Made by a program: the position numbers and the translations under genes. From assembly GCA_037442205.1 (NCBI GenBank), contig JBBIQS010000019.1, positions 35,917 through 99,916 of the forward strand: DNA of 64,000 nucleotides, written 5' to 3'. The notes below the pieces were generated by a model, which searched no databases, was not told the DNA's origin, and saw only the letters and a program-made list of their open reading frames with translations. Of the stretch, positions 46,379 to 55,820 are shown one piece after another. Position 1 is the first letter of the stretch. Every line of letters begins with the position of its first letter. The DNA is from JBBIQS01 sp037442205. Its GTDB lineage: Bacteria; Myxococcota; Myxococcia; Myxococcales; UBA5297.

Positions 46379-49300
46379 ATGAGGCGCTTCGAAGAGACCC
46401 GCAGCACGCCGCTGCTCCCGGTCGCCATCGTCCTGAGCACGGCTGCCACCTTCTGGCTCGACCTGGTGACGCACTTCGGGCTGGTGGTGTGGGTGCTGTT
46501 CCTGCTCCCCCTCTCCCTGAGCATGTTCCTGTGGCGCCCGCGGACGCCGCTGCTGGTGGGCGCTGCGGCCACGTTCTCGATCGTCGCCAGCTACTTCGTC
46601 TCTCCTCGCGAGGAGGGCCTGCCCTTCGACGCCGCCGTGCTCAACAGCACCATGGGCCTGCTCGTCACCTGGGGCCTGTCGCTGGTGGCCCGGCAGTTCA
46701 TCCTCAGCCGCATCGCCCTGCGCGAGCGCGACTGGATCCGCCAGGGCCAGCAGGAGCTGAGCGCCTGCTCCCAGGGCGAGCAGCGGCTGGGCCAGCTCAG
46801 CGACGCCATCGCCGCCTTCCTGTGCCGCTACCTCCAAGCCCCAGTGGGCGCTCTCTATGCCCGCGGCCCCGAGGACCGCTTCTTGCGCGCCGGAACCTAC
46901 GCCCTGGCGCCCGGGACCGCCCCCGACTCGGCGGGCCCGGGCGAAGGGCTGGTCGGCCAGGTGGTGCGCGAGAAGAAGCTGCTGCGCCTCGACGAGGTGC
47001 CCGCCGGGCACCTGCCCATCTCCTCCGCCCTGGGCCGCACCTCGCCCGCAAACCTGGTGCTCTTCCCGGCCATCGCCGACAACGAGCTGCTCGGGGTCCT
47101 CGAGCTGGGCTTCCTCCACCCGGTCGGTCGCTCGGACCTCGACCTGCTGGCCGCGGTGGCCGAGCCGATCGCCGTCTCCATCCGCTCCTCGCAGTACCGG
47201 ACCCAGCTCGAGGACCTGCTCCACCAGACCCAGCAGCAGGCCGAGGAGCTGCAGACGCAGCAGGAGGAGCTGCGGGTCATCAACGAGGAGCTGGAGGAAC
47301 GCAACCGCGCGCTGCAGGCGGCCCAGGCCCACCTCGAGGTGCAGCAGGCGGAGCTGGAGCTGACCAACTCCCGCCTCGAGGACCAGTCCCGCTCCCTCGA
47401 GCAGCAGCGCTCCGAGCTGGCCACCGCCCAGGAGCTGCTCATCAAGAAGGCCGACGACCTGGCCCGCGCCAACCGGTACAAGTCCGAGTTCCTGGCCAAC
47501 ATGAGCCACGAGCTGCGCACCCCACTCAACAGCGTGCTGATCCTGGCCAAGCTGCTGGCCGACAACAAGGACGGCAACCTCACCGCCGACCAGGTCAAGT
47601 ACGCCGCCACCATCTCCTCCTCCGGCAACGACCTGCTGGCGCTGATCAACGACATCCTCGACCTGGCGCGGATCGAGGCCGGCCGGGTCGAGACCAAGCC
47701 CGAGGCGCTGCAGCTGCCCCACCTGTTCGAGACCCTGGAGCGCACCTTCCGGCCGGTGGCCGCCCACCGGGGCCTGGGGCTCTCGTTCGCGCTCGAGCCG
47801 GACTGCCCGGTCTCGCTGGTCACCGACCCGCTGCGGCTGGAGCAGATCCTGCGCAACCTGCTGTCCAACGCCCTCAAGTTCACCGAGCGCGGCGAGGTGT
47901 CGCTGCGCGCCGGCCTGCGCGGCGAAGGGCAGGTGGCCCTCGAGGTCAGAGACACCGGCATCGGCATCTCGCCGGAGCAGCAGGAGCTGATCTTCGAGGC
48001 CTTCCGCCAGGCCGACGGCAGCACCCAGCGCAAGTACGGAGGCAGCGGGCTGGGGCTGACCATCTCCCGCGAGCTGGCCCGCCGGCTGGGCGGCGAGATC
48101 ACCGTGGACAGCGAGCCCGGCAAGGGCAGCACCTTCACCCTGCTGCTGCCGCTGTCCCCCCCGGCCGCCGTCGAGGCCCCCACTCCCCTGGAGCTGGCGC
48201 CGGCGCCCGGCCCAGTAGGGCCCGCGCCCGCGCAGCGGCTCGCCGCCCGCGCCGCCGAGGTCCTGGCTCCTTCGGCGGCCGCGAAGCCGGCGGTGGAGGA
48301 CGACCGGGCGCACCTCGACGGCGAGCGCCGGGTGCTGGTGGTCGAGGACGACCTGGCCTTCGCCGGGGTGCTGCGCGACCTGGCGCACGAGAAGGGCTTC
48401 CGCTGCCTGGTGGCCACCACCGCCGCCGAGGGGCTGCAGCTGGCCGAGCGCTACCTGCCCAGCGGCGTGCTGCTGGACGTCCGCCTGCCCGACGACTCCG
48501 GGCTCTCGGTGCTGGAGCGGCTCAAGCGGCAGAAGGCCACCCGCCACATCCCGGTCCACATGATCTCCTTCGCCGACCACGCCCAGCAGGCGCTGGAGCT
48601 GGGGGCGGTCGGCTACGCGATCAAGCCGGTGATGCGCGAGCAGGTCGCCGAGGCCTTCGAGAAGCTGGAGCAGCGCCTGGAGCAGCGGCTGCGCCGGGTG
48701 CTGGTGGTCGAGGACGCGGCGGTCCAGCGCGAGAGCCTGGTGGCGCTGCTGCAGAGCGACCAGGTGCAGGTGGCGTCGGTGGGCACCGCCGGGGAGGCGC
48801 TGGAGAAGCTGCGGCGGGAGCCCTACGACTGCATGGTGCTCGACCTGCGGCTGCCCGACATGTCGGGCTTCGACCTGCTCGATCAGATGGCGGCCGGCGG
48901 CACCTTCGCCTTCCCGCCGGTCATCGTCTACACCGGCCGCACGCTGTCGCGCGACGAGGAGCTGCGGCTGCGCCACTACGCCAGCTCGATCATCATCAAG
49001 GGCGCCCGCTCTCCCGAGCGGCTGCTCGACGAGGTGACGCTGTTCTTGCACCAGGTGGAGGCCAACCTCCCCAAGGAGCAGCAGAGCCTGCTGCGCCAGG
49101 TGCGCAACCGCGAGGCGGCCCTGGAGGACAAGACCCTGCTGATCGCCGACGACGACGTGCGCAACGTCTTCGCTCTGGCCAGCGTGCTCGAGCCCAAGGG
49201 GGCCAAGGTGCAGATCGCCCGCAATGGCAAGGAGGCCCTGGAGGCGCTGGAGCGGCCCGACTCGGCGGTGGACCTGGTGCTGATGGACCTGATGATGCCG

Positions 49301-49498
49301 GAGATGGACGGCCTGACCGCCATCCGCGAGATCCGCCGGCGGGAGCGGTTCAAGAAGCTGCCGATCATCGCCCTGACCGCCAAGGCCATGGCCAGCGACC
49401 GCGAGGCCTCGCTGCAGGCCGGGGCTGACGACTACATCGCCAAGCCGGTGGACGTGGACAAGCTGCTGTCGCTGATCAAGGTCTGGATCCCGAAATGA
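46379..49498 (+). CDS. Membrane hybrid histidine kinase with GAF domain and three receivers
   Basis: 1039 residues, ATG at 46379 with AGGTG upstream. Four short membrane helices in residues ~10-105 form an integral membrane input. A GAF domain (~135-280) is followed by a long coiled coil (~290-365; LEDLLHQTQQQAEELQTQQEEL). HisKA SHELRTPLNSVL gives H377; HATPase has LLSNALKFT and GSGLGLTISRELA. Three receivers follow: ~655-770 (VVEDD, LLDVRLP), ~780-900 (VVEDAA, VLDLRLP) and ~920-1037 (ADDD, LMDLMMPEMDG). The second keeps Asp but has Ala-Ala after the acidic pair. It is first in a coupled operon with CheR, CheB and another hybrid kinase. Confidence 0.92.
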   Translation: MRRFEETRSTPLLPVAIVLSTAATFWLDLVTHFGLVVWVLFLLPLSLSMFLWRPRTPLLVGAAATFSIVASYFVSPREEGLPFDAAVLNSTMGLLVTWGLSLVARQFILSRIALRERDWIRQGQQELSACSQGEQRLGQLSDAIAAFLCRYLQAPVGALYARGPEDRFLRAGTYALAPGTAPDSAGPGEGLVGQVVREKKLLRLDEVPAGHLPISSALGRTSPANLVLFPAIADNELLGVLELGFLHPVGRSDLDLLAAVAEPIAVSIRSSQYRTQLEDLLHQTQQQAEELQTQQEELRVINEELEERNRALQAAQAHLEVQQAELELTNSRLEDQSRSLEQQRSELATAQELLIKKADDLARANRYKSEFLANMSHELRTPLNSVLILAKLLADNKDGNLTADQVKYAATISSSGNDLLALINDILDLARIEAGRVETKPEALQLPHLFETLERTFRPVAAHRGLGLSFALEPDCPVSLVTDPLRLEQILRNLLSNALKFTERGEVSLRAGLRGEGQVALEVRDTGIGISPEQQELIFEAFRQADGSTQRKYGGSGLGLTISRELARRLGGEITVDSEPGKGSTFTLLLPLSPPAAVEAPTPLELAPAPGPVGPAPAQRLAARAAEVLAPSAAAKPAVEDDRAHLDGERRVLVVEDDLAFAGVLRDLAHEKGFRCLVATTAAEGLQLAERYLPSGVLLDVRLPDDSGLSVLERLKRQKATRHIPVHMISFADHAQQALELGAVGYAIKPVMREQVAEAFEKLEQRLEQRLRRVLVVEDAAVQRESLVALLQSDQVQVASVGTAGEALEKLRREPYDCMVLDLRLPDMSGFDLLDQMAAGGTFAFPPVIVYTGRTLSRDEELRLRHYASSIIIKGARSPERLLDEVTLFLHQVEANLPKEQQSLLRQVRNREAALEDKTLLIADDDVRNVFALASVLEPKGAKVQIARNGKEALEALERPDSAVDLVLMDLMMPEMDGLTAIREIRRRERFKKLPIIALTAKAMASDREASLQAGADDYIAKPVDVDKLLSLIKVWIPK

Positions 49499-50325
49499 GC
49501 ACTGGGGGCATGGAGACCGACTTCGACATCGAGCTGCCGCTGCTGCTGCAGGCCGTCCACGCCAAGTACGGCTACGACTTCCGCCACTACGCCACCGCCT
49601 CGCTCAAGCGCCGGATGAAGCTGGCCCAGCAGGAGCTGTCCTGCCGCTCCCTCTCCGTGATGCAGGAGCGGGTGCTGCGCGAGCCGGACTTGATGCACCG
49701 GCTGCTCGGCTACCTGACGGTGCAGGTCAGCGAGATGTTCCGCGACCCGGAGTTCTTCCTGGCCCTGCGCGAGAAGGTGGTGCCCTTCCTGCGCACCTGG
49801 CCCTCGCTCAAGGTGTGGATCCCCGGGTGCGCCGGCGGGGAGGAGGTCTACTCGATGGCCATCCTCCTGAGAGAGGAGGGGCTGCTCGATCGCACCCTCA
49901 TCTACGCCACCGACATCAACCGGGAGGCCCTGCGCAAGGCCGAGGCCGGGCTCTTCCCGCTGGGCCGGATGGCTCAGTTCAGCAAGGCCTACCACCAGGC
50001 CGGCGGCCGCGCGTCGCTCGCCGACTACTACACCGTCGGCTACGGCTCGGCGCTGTTCGACCGCTCGCTGCGCGAGAAGGTGCTCTTCTCCGACCACAGC
50101 CTGACCACCGACAGCGCCTTCGCCGAGGTGGAGCTGATCACCTGCCGCAACGTGCTCATCTACTTCGACCACCAGCTCCAGGACCGGGCCATCGGGCTGT
50201 TCAGCAGCTCGCTGTGCCATGGAGGGTTCTTGGGCCTGGGCTCCAAGGAGACGCTGAGCTACTCGAAATACTCGCCCGATTTTGCTGATTTCGTAGCTGA
50301 TCGGAGGATCTACCGGCGGCAATGA
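49495..50325 (+). CDS. cheR: CheR-type protein glutamate methyltransferase
   Basis: 276 residues, start overlapping the kinase stop. The CheR N-terminal helical domain (~10-80, YGYDFRHYATASLKRRM) is followed by the SAM domain: VSEMFRDPEFF, VWIPGCAGGEEVYSMAILL as the SAM motif (GCAGGEE instead of the usual GCSTGEE), YATDINREALRKAEAG and ITCRNVLIYFD. CheR methylates receptor glutamates in chemotaxis. No methyl-accepting receptor is encoded in this window, so here it may modify a kinase or an unlinked receptor. Operon order kinase-CheR-CheB-kinase recurs in many proteobacteria. Confidence 0.92.
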   Translation: MSTGGMETDFDIELPLLLQAVHAKYGYDFRHYATASLKRRMKLAQQELSCRSLSVMQERVLREPDLMHRLLGYLTVQVSEMFRDPEFFLALREKVVPFLRTWPSLKVWIPGCAGGEEVYSMAILLREEGLLDRTLIYATDINREALRKAEAGLFPLGRMAQFSKAYHQAGGRASLADYYTVGYGSALFDRSLREKVLFSDHSLTTDSAFAEVELITCRNVLIYFDHQLQDRAIGLFSSSLCHGGFLGLGSKETLSYSKYSPDFADFVADRRIYRRQ

Positions 50326-50930
50326 ACGGGCTCCCCATCACCAGCGCAGTGGTCGTCGGCGGCTCGGCGGGCGCCTCCGAGGTGCTCTCTCGCCTGCTGG
50401 CCGATCTGCCGGACGACTTCGCCGCCCCGATCGCGGTGGTCATCCACCTCGCCCGCCGCCAGCCGAGCGCGCTGCCCGAGGCGCTGGGGCGCCGCAGCCG
50501 GCTGCCGGTCCGCGAGCCTTTGGACAAGGAGCCGCTCGCCCCCGCGACCGTGTACGTGGCCCCGCCCAACTACCACCTGCTCATCGAGCGCGGCCCCGCG
50601 TTCGCCCTCTCGACCGACGAGCCGGTCTACTTCTCGCTGCCGTCCATCGACGTGCTCTTCGAGTCGGCCGCCGACGTGTTCGGCCCGCGCCTGGTGGCGA
50701 TCCTCCTCTCGGGCGCCAACCAGGACGGCGCCCGCGGGCTCAAGGCGGTCAGCGACGCCGGAGGGCTGGCCCTGGTGCAGGCCCCGGAGGAGGCGGCTTT
50801 CCGGGCGATGCCCGAGGCCGGGCTCGCCATGTGCCCCCACGCCCAGGCGATGGGGGTCGAGGCGCTGGCGCAGCTCCTGCGCGAGCGGCGCGAGCTGCGC
50901 GCCCGCGCCGGCGAGGAGGCCTCTTGGTGA
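50322..50930 (+). CDS. cheB: CheB methylesterase catalytic domain, no receiver
   Basis: 202 residues, coupled to cheR by ATGA. The catalytic triad is readable: S15 in VVVGGSAGA, H42 in VVIHLAR and D135 in LLSGANQDGARG. The N-terminal receiver of classical CheB is absent, so its activity is not controlled by CheA phosphorylation in the usual way. It would remove methyl esters or deamidate Gln in a target protein, opposing CheR. The GTG start of the next kinase overlaps its stop, completing the four-gene coupling. Confidence 0.92.
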   Translation: MNGLPITSAVVVGGSAGASEVLSRLLADLPDDFAAPIAVVIHLARRQPSALPEALGRRSRLPVREPLDKEPLAPATVYVAPPNYHLLIERGPAFALSTDEPVYFSLPSIDVLFESAADVFGPRLVAILLSGANQDGARGLKAVSDAGGLALVQAPEEAAFRAMPEAGLAMCPHAQAMGVEALAQLLRERRELRARAGEEASW

Positions 50931-52900
50931 ACCAGCGAGCCGAGATCCTCCTGGTCGACGACCGCGAGGAGAACCTGCTGGCGCTCGAAGCGATGCTTCG
51001 CGACGAGGACGCGGTGCTGCTCAAGGCCCGCTCCGGGCGCGAGGCCCTCGAGCTGCTGCTGGACCACGAGGTGGCGCTGGCGCTGCTCGACGTGCAGATG
51101 CCGGAGATGGACGGCTTCGAGCTGGCCGAGCTGATGCGAGGGATGGCGCGCACCCGCGAGATCCCGATCGTGTTCATCACCGCCGGGCTGCACGACCAGG
51201 CCCGCGTGTTCCGCGGCTACGAGTCGGGGGCGGTCGACTTCCTGTTCAAGCCGCTGGACGGCCACGTGCTGGCGAGCAAGGTGCGGGTCTTCCTGCAGCT
51301 GTTCCACCAGAAGAGGCAGCTGGCCGAGCGGGTGGGCGAGCTGGAGACCGCCCTCGGCGAGCGGCGCCAGGCGCTGGAGGCGCTGCGCCGCAGCGAGGAG
51401 CACTTCCGGGCCATCGCCGAGTCGCTGCCGCAGCTGGTGTTCGAGGCCGACGCCCAGGGCCGGCCGCACTACTTCAACCGGCGCTTCGAGGAGTTCCTCG
51501 GGGTGCGCCCGGGGTCGCTGCCGGCGCTGGGCGAGCGGGTGCCCCCCGACGACTGGCTGCGGCTCGAGGCCAGCTGGCGCCAGGCGGTGCTGGACAGCGC
51601 CCCGCTGGAGTGCGAGCACCGCCTCCGGCGCCACGACGGCCAGTACCGCTGGTTCATCACCCGCGCCTTCCCGGTGTGCTCCGCCGGCGGGCGGGTGCTG
51701 CGCTGGTTCGGCACCGCCACCGACATCCACGAGCTGAAGCAGACCCAGGAGGCGCTCCACGCCGCCGACCGCAACAAGGACCGCTTCCTGGCGATGCTCT
51801 CCCACGAGCTGCGCAACCCGCTGGCGCCGATCAAGAACAGCCTGTTCATCCTCGGCCAGGCCGCCCCGGGCAGCCCCCAGGGCCGGCGCGCCCAGGGAGT
51901 CATCGGCCGGCAAGTCGACCAGCTGGTGCGGCTGGTGGAGGACCTGCTCGACGTCACCCGCATCACCCAGGGGAAGATCTACATCCGCCGCGAGCGGCTG
52001 GACCTGAACCTCCTGCTGCGCCACGTGATCGAGGATCACCGGCCGCAGATCGAGCGCGGCGAGATCGACCTCGAGGTGCGGCTGCCGGCGGCGCCGGCCT
52101 TCGTCGACGGCGACGGCACCCGGTTGGCCCAGGTGGTGGGCAACCTGCTGCAGAACTCGATCAAGTTCACCTCGCCCGGCGGCGCAATCCGGATCAGCGC
52201 GCAGCTCGATCCGTCGCGGGGACAGGCGGCGATCCGCGTCGCCGACAACGGGATGGGAATCGAGCCCACGCTGCTGCCGCAGCTGTTCCGGCCCTTCACC
52301 CAGGCCGACACTTCGCTCAGCCGGACCCAGGGAGGGCTGGGGCTGGGGCTGGCGCTGGTGAAGGGCCTGGTCGAGCTGCACGGCGGCGAGGTGTCGGCGC
52401 ACAGCGAGGGTTTGGGGAGGGGCGCCGAGTTCGAGGTCCGGCTGCCGCTGGCCGAGGCCGCCGCGGCGCGGGCCCCGGTGGCCGCGGCGCCGGTGCACGC
52501 CGTCCCGCGCCGGGTGCTGATCATCGAGGACAACGTCGACGCCGCCGACAGCCTGCGCGAGGTGCTCGAGCTGGGCGGGCACCAGGTGGCGGTGGCCTAC
52601 GACGGGCCGGAGGGCGTCGCCCGGGCCAGGGAGCTGCGGCCCGACGTGGTGCTCTGCGACATCGGGCTGCCGGGGATGGACGGCTACGCAGTGGCCCGCC
52701 TGCTGCGCTCCGATCCCTCGCTGGAAGGCGTCCACCTGGTGGCGCTGTCGGGCTATGCGCTGCCCGCCGACCTGGAGCGGGCCGCCGCCGCTGGGTTCGA
52801 GCGCCACGTGGCCAAGCCTCCCACTCCAGAGAAGCTGGCGGAGCTGCTGGCGGCGCTCCCCGCGCGCGAGTGGAGGGCCGAGGAAGCGTCTCCGGCCTGA
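50927..52900 (+). CDS. Cytoplasmic hybrid kinase: receiver-PAS-HisKA-HATPase-receiver
   Basis: 657 residues from a GTG at 50927 overlapping the cheB stop, with GGAGG upstream. N-terminal receiver (~5-120; LLVDDREENLLALE, LLDVQMPEMDG), a short coiled coil, PAS with PAC (~150-275; HFRAIAESLPQLVFEADAQG), HisKA with LSHELRNPLAPI and H293, HATPase (LLQNSIKFTSPGG, GLGLGLALVKGLVELHGG), and C-terminal receiver (~527-645; IIEDNVDAADSLREVLE, CDIGLPGMDG). No membrane helix. Receiver-first kinases often receive phosphate from the upstream hybrid kinase of the same operon, a relay proposed here by inference. Confidence 0.92.
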   Translation: MNQRAEILLVDDREENLLALEAMLRDEDAVLLKARSGREALELLLDHEVALALLDVQMPEMDGFELAELMRGMARTREIPIVFITAGLHDQARVFRGYESGAVDFLFKPLDGHVLASKVRVFLQLFHQKRQLAERVGELETALGERRQALEALRRSEEHFRAIAESLPQLVFEADAQGRPHYFNRRFEEFLGVRPGSLPALGERVPPDDWLRLEASWRQAVLDSAPLECEHRLRRHDGQYRWFITRAFPVCSAGGRVLRWFGTATDIHELKQTQEALHAADRNKDRFLAMLSHELRNPLAPIKNSLFILGQAAPGSPQGRRAQGVIGRQVDQLVRLVEDLLDVTRITQGKIYIRRERLDLNLLLRHVIEDHRPQIERGEIDLEVRLPAAPAFVDGDGTRLAQVVGNLLQNSIKFTSPGGAIRISAQLDPSRGQAAIRVADNGMGIEPTLLPQLFRPFTQADTSLSRTQGGLGLGLALVKGLVELHGGEVSAHSEGLGRGAEFEVRLPLAEAAAARAPVAAAPVHAVPRRVLIIEDNVDAADSLREVLELGGHQVAVAYDGPEGVARARELRPDVVLCDIGLPGMDGYAVARLLRSDPSLEGVHLVALSGYALPADLERAAAAGFERHVAKPPTPEKLAELLAALPAREWRAEEASPA

Positions 52901-53031
52901 GCCGCCGGGGAAGTCGGCAAGGCGACAGTGCCGCGTCCTAAGCGGCGAGAGGCGCCCGGCAGTCTCGGTTGGCGCTATGCTGCGGCTCGTCTTTTCTCGA
53001 GCCGCTTTCCCCTTTCGCCAATGGAGGTTCC

Positions 53032-53613
53032 ATGATCCGCGCGCTGCTGCTGTCCGTCGCCGTCTGCCTGTCCACCGCCGCCTACGCCGAGAAGCTGCAG
53101 CCCTTCTCCGCCGAGATCGTCACCACCGGCTCCAGCACCCCGGACAAGGCGGTCACCGCCAAGCTGTTCTCCGCCGGCACCAAGCTGCGCATGGAGGTAA
53201 TGGGCAACGTCATGATCATGGATCTGACCGCCAAGAAGTCGTTCATGCTGATGCCGGCGCAGAAGATGGCGATGGAGATCCCGCTCCAGGCCAATGCCAA
53301 CGCCCCCAAGCCGATGATCGGCGACAACCCGTGCTCCTTCGACCCCAGCCTGAGCTGCAAGGACCTGGGCAGCGAGAAGATGGGCGGCCGGGCGGCGCAC
53401 AAGTGGCAGGTGACCCAGAAGACGGGCTCGGTTTCGACAGTGTGGGTCGACAACAAGATCGGCTTCCCGCTCAAGACCGAGAGCAAGGAAGTCAAGAGCG
53501 AGCTCAAGAACATCAAGGAAGGGGCCCAGGCCGCCGAGCTGTTCGAGATCCCCAAGGACTACCAGATGCAGCAGATGCCGGCGATGCCCGGCATGCCCGG
53601 CGCCGGCCAGTAG
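53032..53613 (+). CDS. Periplasmic DUF4412-like protein
   Basis: 193 residues, ATG at 53032 after GGAGG. Signal peptide (ALLLSVAVCLSTAAYA). The mature protein EKLQPFSAEIVTTG continues with KLFSAGTKLRMEVMGNVMIMDLTAKKSFMLMPAQKMAMEIPL, a pattern of the DUF4412/outer-membrane lipoprotein-sorting-like family that reads the state of a lipid or metal. One Cys pair (NPCSFDPSLSC) is likely oxidised. The C-terminus is a Met/Pro/Gly tail (MQQMPAMPGMPG). Function unknown. A strong intrinsic terminator follows 15 bases after the stop. Confidence 0.78.
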   Translation: MIRALLLSVAVCLSTAAYAEKLQPFSAEIVTTGSSTPDKAVTAKLFSAGTKLRMEVMGNVMIMDLTAKKSFMLMPAQKMAMEIPLQANANAPKPMIGDNPCSFDPSLSCKDLGSEKMGGRAAHKWQVTQKTGSVSTVWVDNKIGFPLKTESKEVKSELKNIKEGAQAAELFEIPKDYQMQQMPAMPGMPGAGQ

Positions 53614-53627
53614 CCCCGAAAAGCAGC

Positions 53628-53669
53628 GAGGCCGGCCTTCCCACGCTGGGAGGGCCGGCCTCTTTCTTT
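53628..53669 (+). terminator. Rho-independent terminator
   Basis: A 10-bp perfect stem GAGGCCGGCC (53628-53637) and GGCCGGCCTC (53653-53662) with a 15-base loop is followed by TTTCTTT. It ends the DUF4412-like transcript. The next gene is convergent and also ends nearby, so the hairpin may serve both. Confidence 0.85.
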
Positions 53670-53696
53670 GCGGGCTGTCGCCGCCGAGGAGCCGCG

Positions 53697-54632
53697 CTAT
53701 CCGCCCAGCGCCCGGTCCCAGCGCGGCTCGACCTGCTTCGGCTCCAGTGCCAATTTGATCAGCAGATCCGCCATCTTGGAGACCGCCCAGCGGAAGTGGC
53801 TCTCGCCCAGCGAGCTGACGTCGAGGTCGGGGGCGCTGTTCATGAAGTCGATGGCGAACGGCACCCCGTCGGCGATGGCCCACTCCACGGTGTTCATGTC
53901 GTAGCCCAGGGCCGAGCACAGCTTGATCGAGTCGCGCACCAGCCGGGCCTCCAGCGCCGGGTCGAGGGCGGGCATGGTCTTGGCGGCGCGGATGTAGCGC
54001 TCGTGGTGCGGCAGCCGCGGGTCCCACAGCGCCGGCAGCACCTCGTTCTTGCCGAGCACGATGCAGCGCACGTACTGGGTCCAGCGGATCTCCTGCTGGA
54101 CCATCATTGTCAGGGTACCGGTCTGGTCGTAGGCCGCCCACAGCTCCTGGAGCGAGGTGACGCGCTTGACGTTCTTCCAGCCGCCGCCCCAGTGCGGCTT
54201 GATGTACAGCGGCATCCCCAGCTCGCCGACGATCCCCTGCCAGTCGATGGGATAGACCAGGTTGGTCAGCGACTGCTCGGTGACGTCCTCGCCCCAGCTC
54301 TTGGAGGGCAGGACCACCGTCTTGGGGACGGCGATCCCCAGCTTGGCGGCCAGGGCGGCGTCGAAGAACTTGTCGTCGGCGATGCGCCAGAAGGGGTTGT
54401 TGACCACCCGGGTGCCGTGGAGGGCGGCCACCTTGAGCACCGGCTGGTAGCAGGTGACGTCGTGGCTGATGCGGTCGAGCAGCACCTCGTACGGCAGCGG
54501 CCGGTCGTGGCGGGTGGCGTCGATCTTGGCGTAGCGGCAAACGACCCCGGCCTTGCGGCGGGTCACTTCGGCGATCAGGGCGTCGGGGAAGCTGCGCTCG
54601 CGGCCGACGAGCAGTCCGATGGTGGCGGTCAT
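53697..54632 (-). CDS. ATP-grasp domain protein (RimK/glutathione-synthetase-like)
   Basis: 311 residues from the ATG at 54632 preceded by GGGAG. The ATP-grasp fold is suggested by NNPFWRIADDKFFDAALAAKLGIAVPKTVVL, LYIKPHWGGGWKNVK as the first ATP-binding Lys/Gly loop, MVQQEIRW, and IDFMNSAPDLDV with Asn/Asp metal ligands. The family ligates carboxylates to amines or thiols using ATP in the cytoplasm. It is 319 bases after the esterase gene and on the same strand as glgA and the esterase, a grouping I have seen described around glycogen/maltosyl metabolism; its substrate is unknown. Confidence 0.78.
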   Translation of the reverse strand: MTATIGLLVGRERSFPDALIAEVTRRKAGVVCRYAKIDATRHDRPLPYEVLLDRISHDVTCYQPVLKVAALHGTRVVNNPFWRIADDKFFDAALAAKLGIAVPKTVVLPSKSWGEDVTEQSLTNLVYPIDWQGIVGELGMPLYIKPHWGGGWKNVKRVTSLQELWAAYDQTGTLTMMVQQEIRWTQYVRCIVLGKNEVLPALWDPRLPHHERYIRAAKTMPALDPALEARLVRDSIKLCSALGYDMNTVEWAIADGVPFAIDFMNSAPDLDVSSLGESHFRWAVSKMADLLIKLALEPKQVEPRWDRALGG

Positions 54633-54951
54633 GGCGCTCCCAGGGTTGAGGGGAAGGGGGGGGCACACTGTAGCAAAGGTCGTGGGGCGCCGGCTTTCAG
54701 CCGGCCTCGCGCGGAGCGCGAAAACCAGAGCGCCGGCATCAGCGCGGGCCGTGGGGCAATCGCCGCCGAGACGCGGTGGCCGAGTGGATCGCCCGGCAAA
54801 GAGCGGACGCCTCAAGAGCGTGTCCGCCCTCTCCGATCCGGCCGGGACGGCGCCGCTCGCCCGGCCACTCCCGCAACGAGAAGAGCGCCAGCCAACTGCA
54901 GCCGGCGCTCCTCTTGTCGCGCTTCGCGCTGGACGCGCTGAAAGCCTGCGC
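54633..54951. other. 319-base gap with hairpins
   Basis: No gene is supported. GCCGGCTTTCAGCCGGC (54690-54706) is a perfect 7-bp stem with a three-base loop, followed by CGCGCGGAGCGCG, a 5-bp stem. A region at about 54775-54830 looks superficially like a tRNA-Ser/Leu D-arm (GGTGGCCGAGTGG) but lacks the T-arm and acceptor pairing. Confidence 0.45.
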
Positions 54952-55692
54952 CTACCAGCCGAGCCGATTCTCGATGTAGTAGGGCAGCATCCTGCGCCAG
55001 GTCGGCCAGTCGTGAGCCATGTCGTAGCCCCACAGGTCGAGGTTGTGGGCGATGCCGCGGTCCCACAGCTTCTGGGAGAAGTTCTTGGCCATGTGCGGCC
55101 GCTCCCAGTTCCCCTGGCCGCCGAGGATGTGGATCTGCGAGTGGTTGCGGATCAGGTCCAGCTGGTGGCCGTCGTGCATGTTGGGGACGAACCAGCTGGG
55201 GTTGTTGAAGTAGCAGTTCTCGTCCGAGTAGTCGTAGAGCACGTCGGCCAGGTCGTACATGCCGCTCATGCCGATCATCCCGTCGAACAGGTCGGGGCGG
55301 CGGAAGAACTGGTTGGCGGCATGGAAGGCGCCGAAGCTGGCTCCGCAGGTGGTGATGCGGGCGTCGGGATCCTGCAGCACCCGGCGGATGTGCGGGACCA
55401 CCTCCTCCTCGACATAGGCCGAGAACAGCGCCTGCCGGTAGGCCTTCTCGTGCATCGGCACCGGCTTGCTGGTCCAGGCGTAGCGGTTGATGCTGTTGAT
55501 CGAGAACACCCGCACCTTGCCGGCATCGATCTGGGGGCGGATGGCCTCGATCAGGTGGAAGCGCTCGCAGTCGAGGAAGTCGGCGTCGGCGGTGGGGTAC
55601 AGCAGAAGCGCGTGGCCCCAGTGGCCGTACTGGGCGATGGGCATCTCGATGCCCAGCCGCGGGCTGCGCCAACCGTAGAGATCTCGCTGCAT
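54952..55692 (-). CDS. Esterase family alpha/beta-hydrolase
   Basis: 246 residues, ATG at 55692. The nucleophile elbow is CGASFGAF with S119. The family's oxyanion-region strand HALLLYPTADADFLD is followed by FSINSINRYAW. The C-terminal LWGYDMAHDWPTWRRMLPYYI holds the His and a nearby Asp typical of the putative-esterase (PF00756-like) group. There is no signal peptide, so it is cytoplasmic. It is 262 bases downstream of glgA and upstream of the ATP-grasp gene, all leftward; acyl modification or hydrolysis of a sugar-linked ester is a reasonable guess. Confidence 0.82.
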   Translation of the reverse strand: MQRDLYGWRSPRLGIEMPIAQYGHWGHALLLYPTADADFLDCERFHLIEAIRPQIDAGKVRVFSINSINRYAWTSKPVPMHEKAYRQALFSAYVEEEVVPHIRRVLQDPDARITTCGASFGAFHAANQFFRRPDLFDGMIGMSGMYDLADVLYDYSDENCYFNNPSWFVPNMHDGHQLDLIRNHSQIHILGGQGNWERPHMAKNFSQKLWDRGIAHNLDLWGYDMAHDWPTWRRMLPYYIENRLGW

Positions 55693-55820
55693 GGGTTCGC
55701 TGGCTCCTCTCGAAGAGTGTGGTGCTGAAACGAGTGGCGAAGCCTACAACATCCGCTTTCGCACACAAACTTGGCTGCCCGGGGGGCGAGCGGGCAGGAG
55801 CCCCGCGCGAGGCCGACATG

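Noticed and set aside
54770..54860. tRNA-Ser/Leu-like sequence with GGTGGCCGAGTGG and CTCAAGA
   Set aside because: The D-arm and an anticodon-like loop look familiar, but there is no T-arm with TTCRA, no acceptor stem pairing and the anticodon stem has a bulge. I do not call a tRNA gene.
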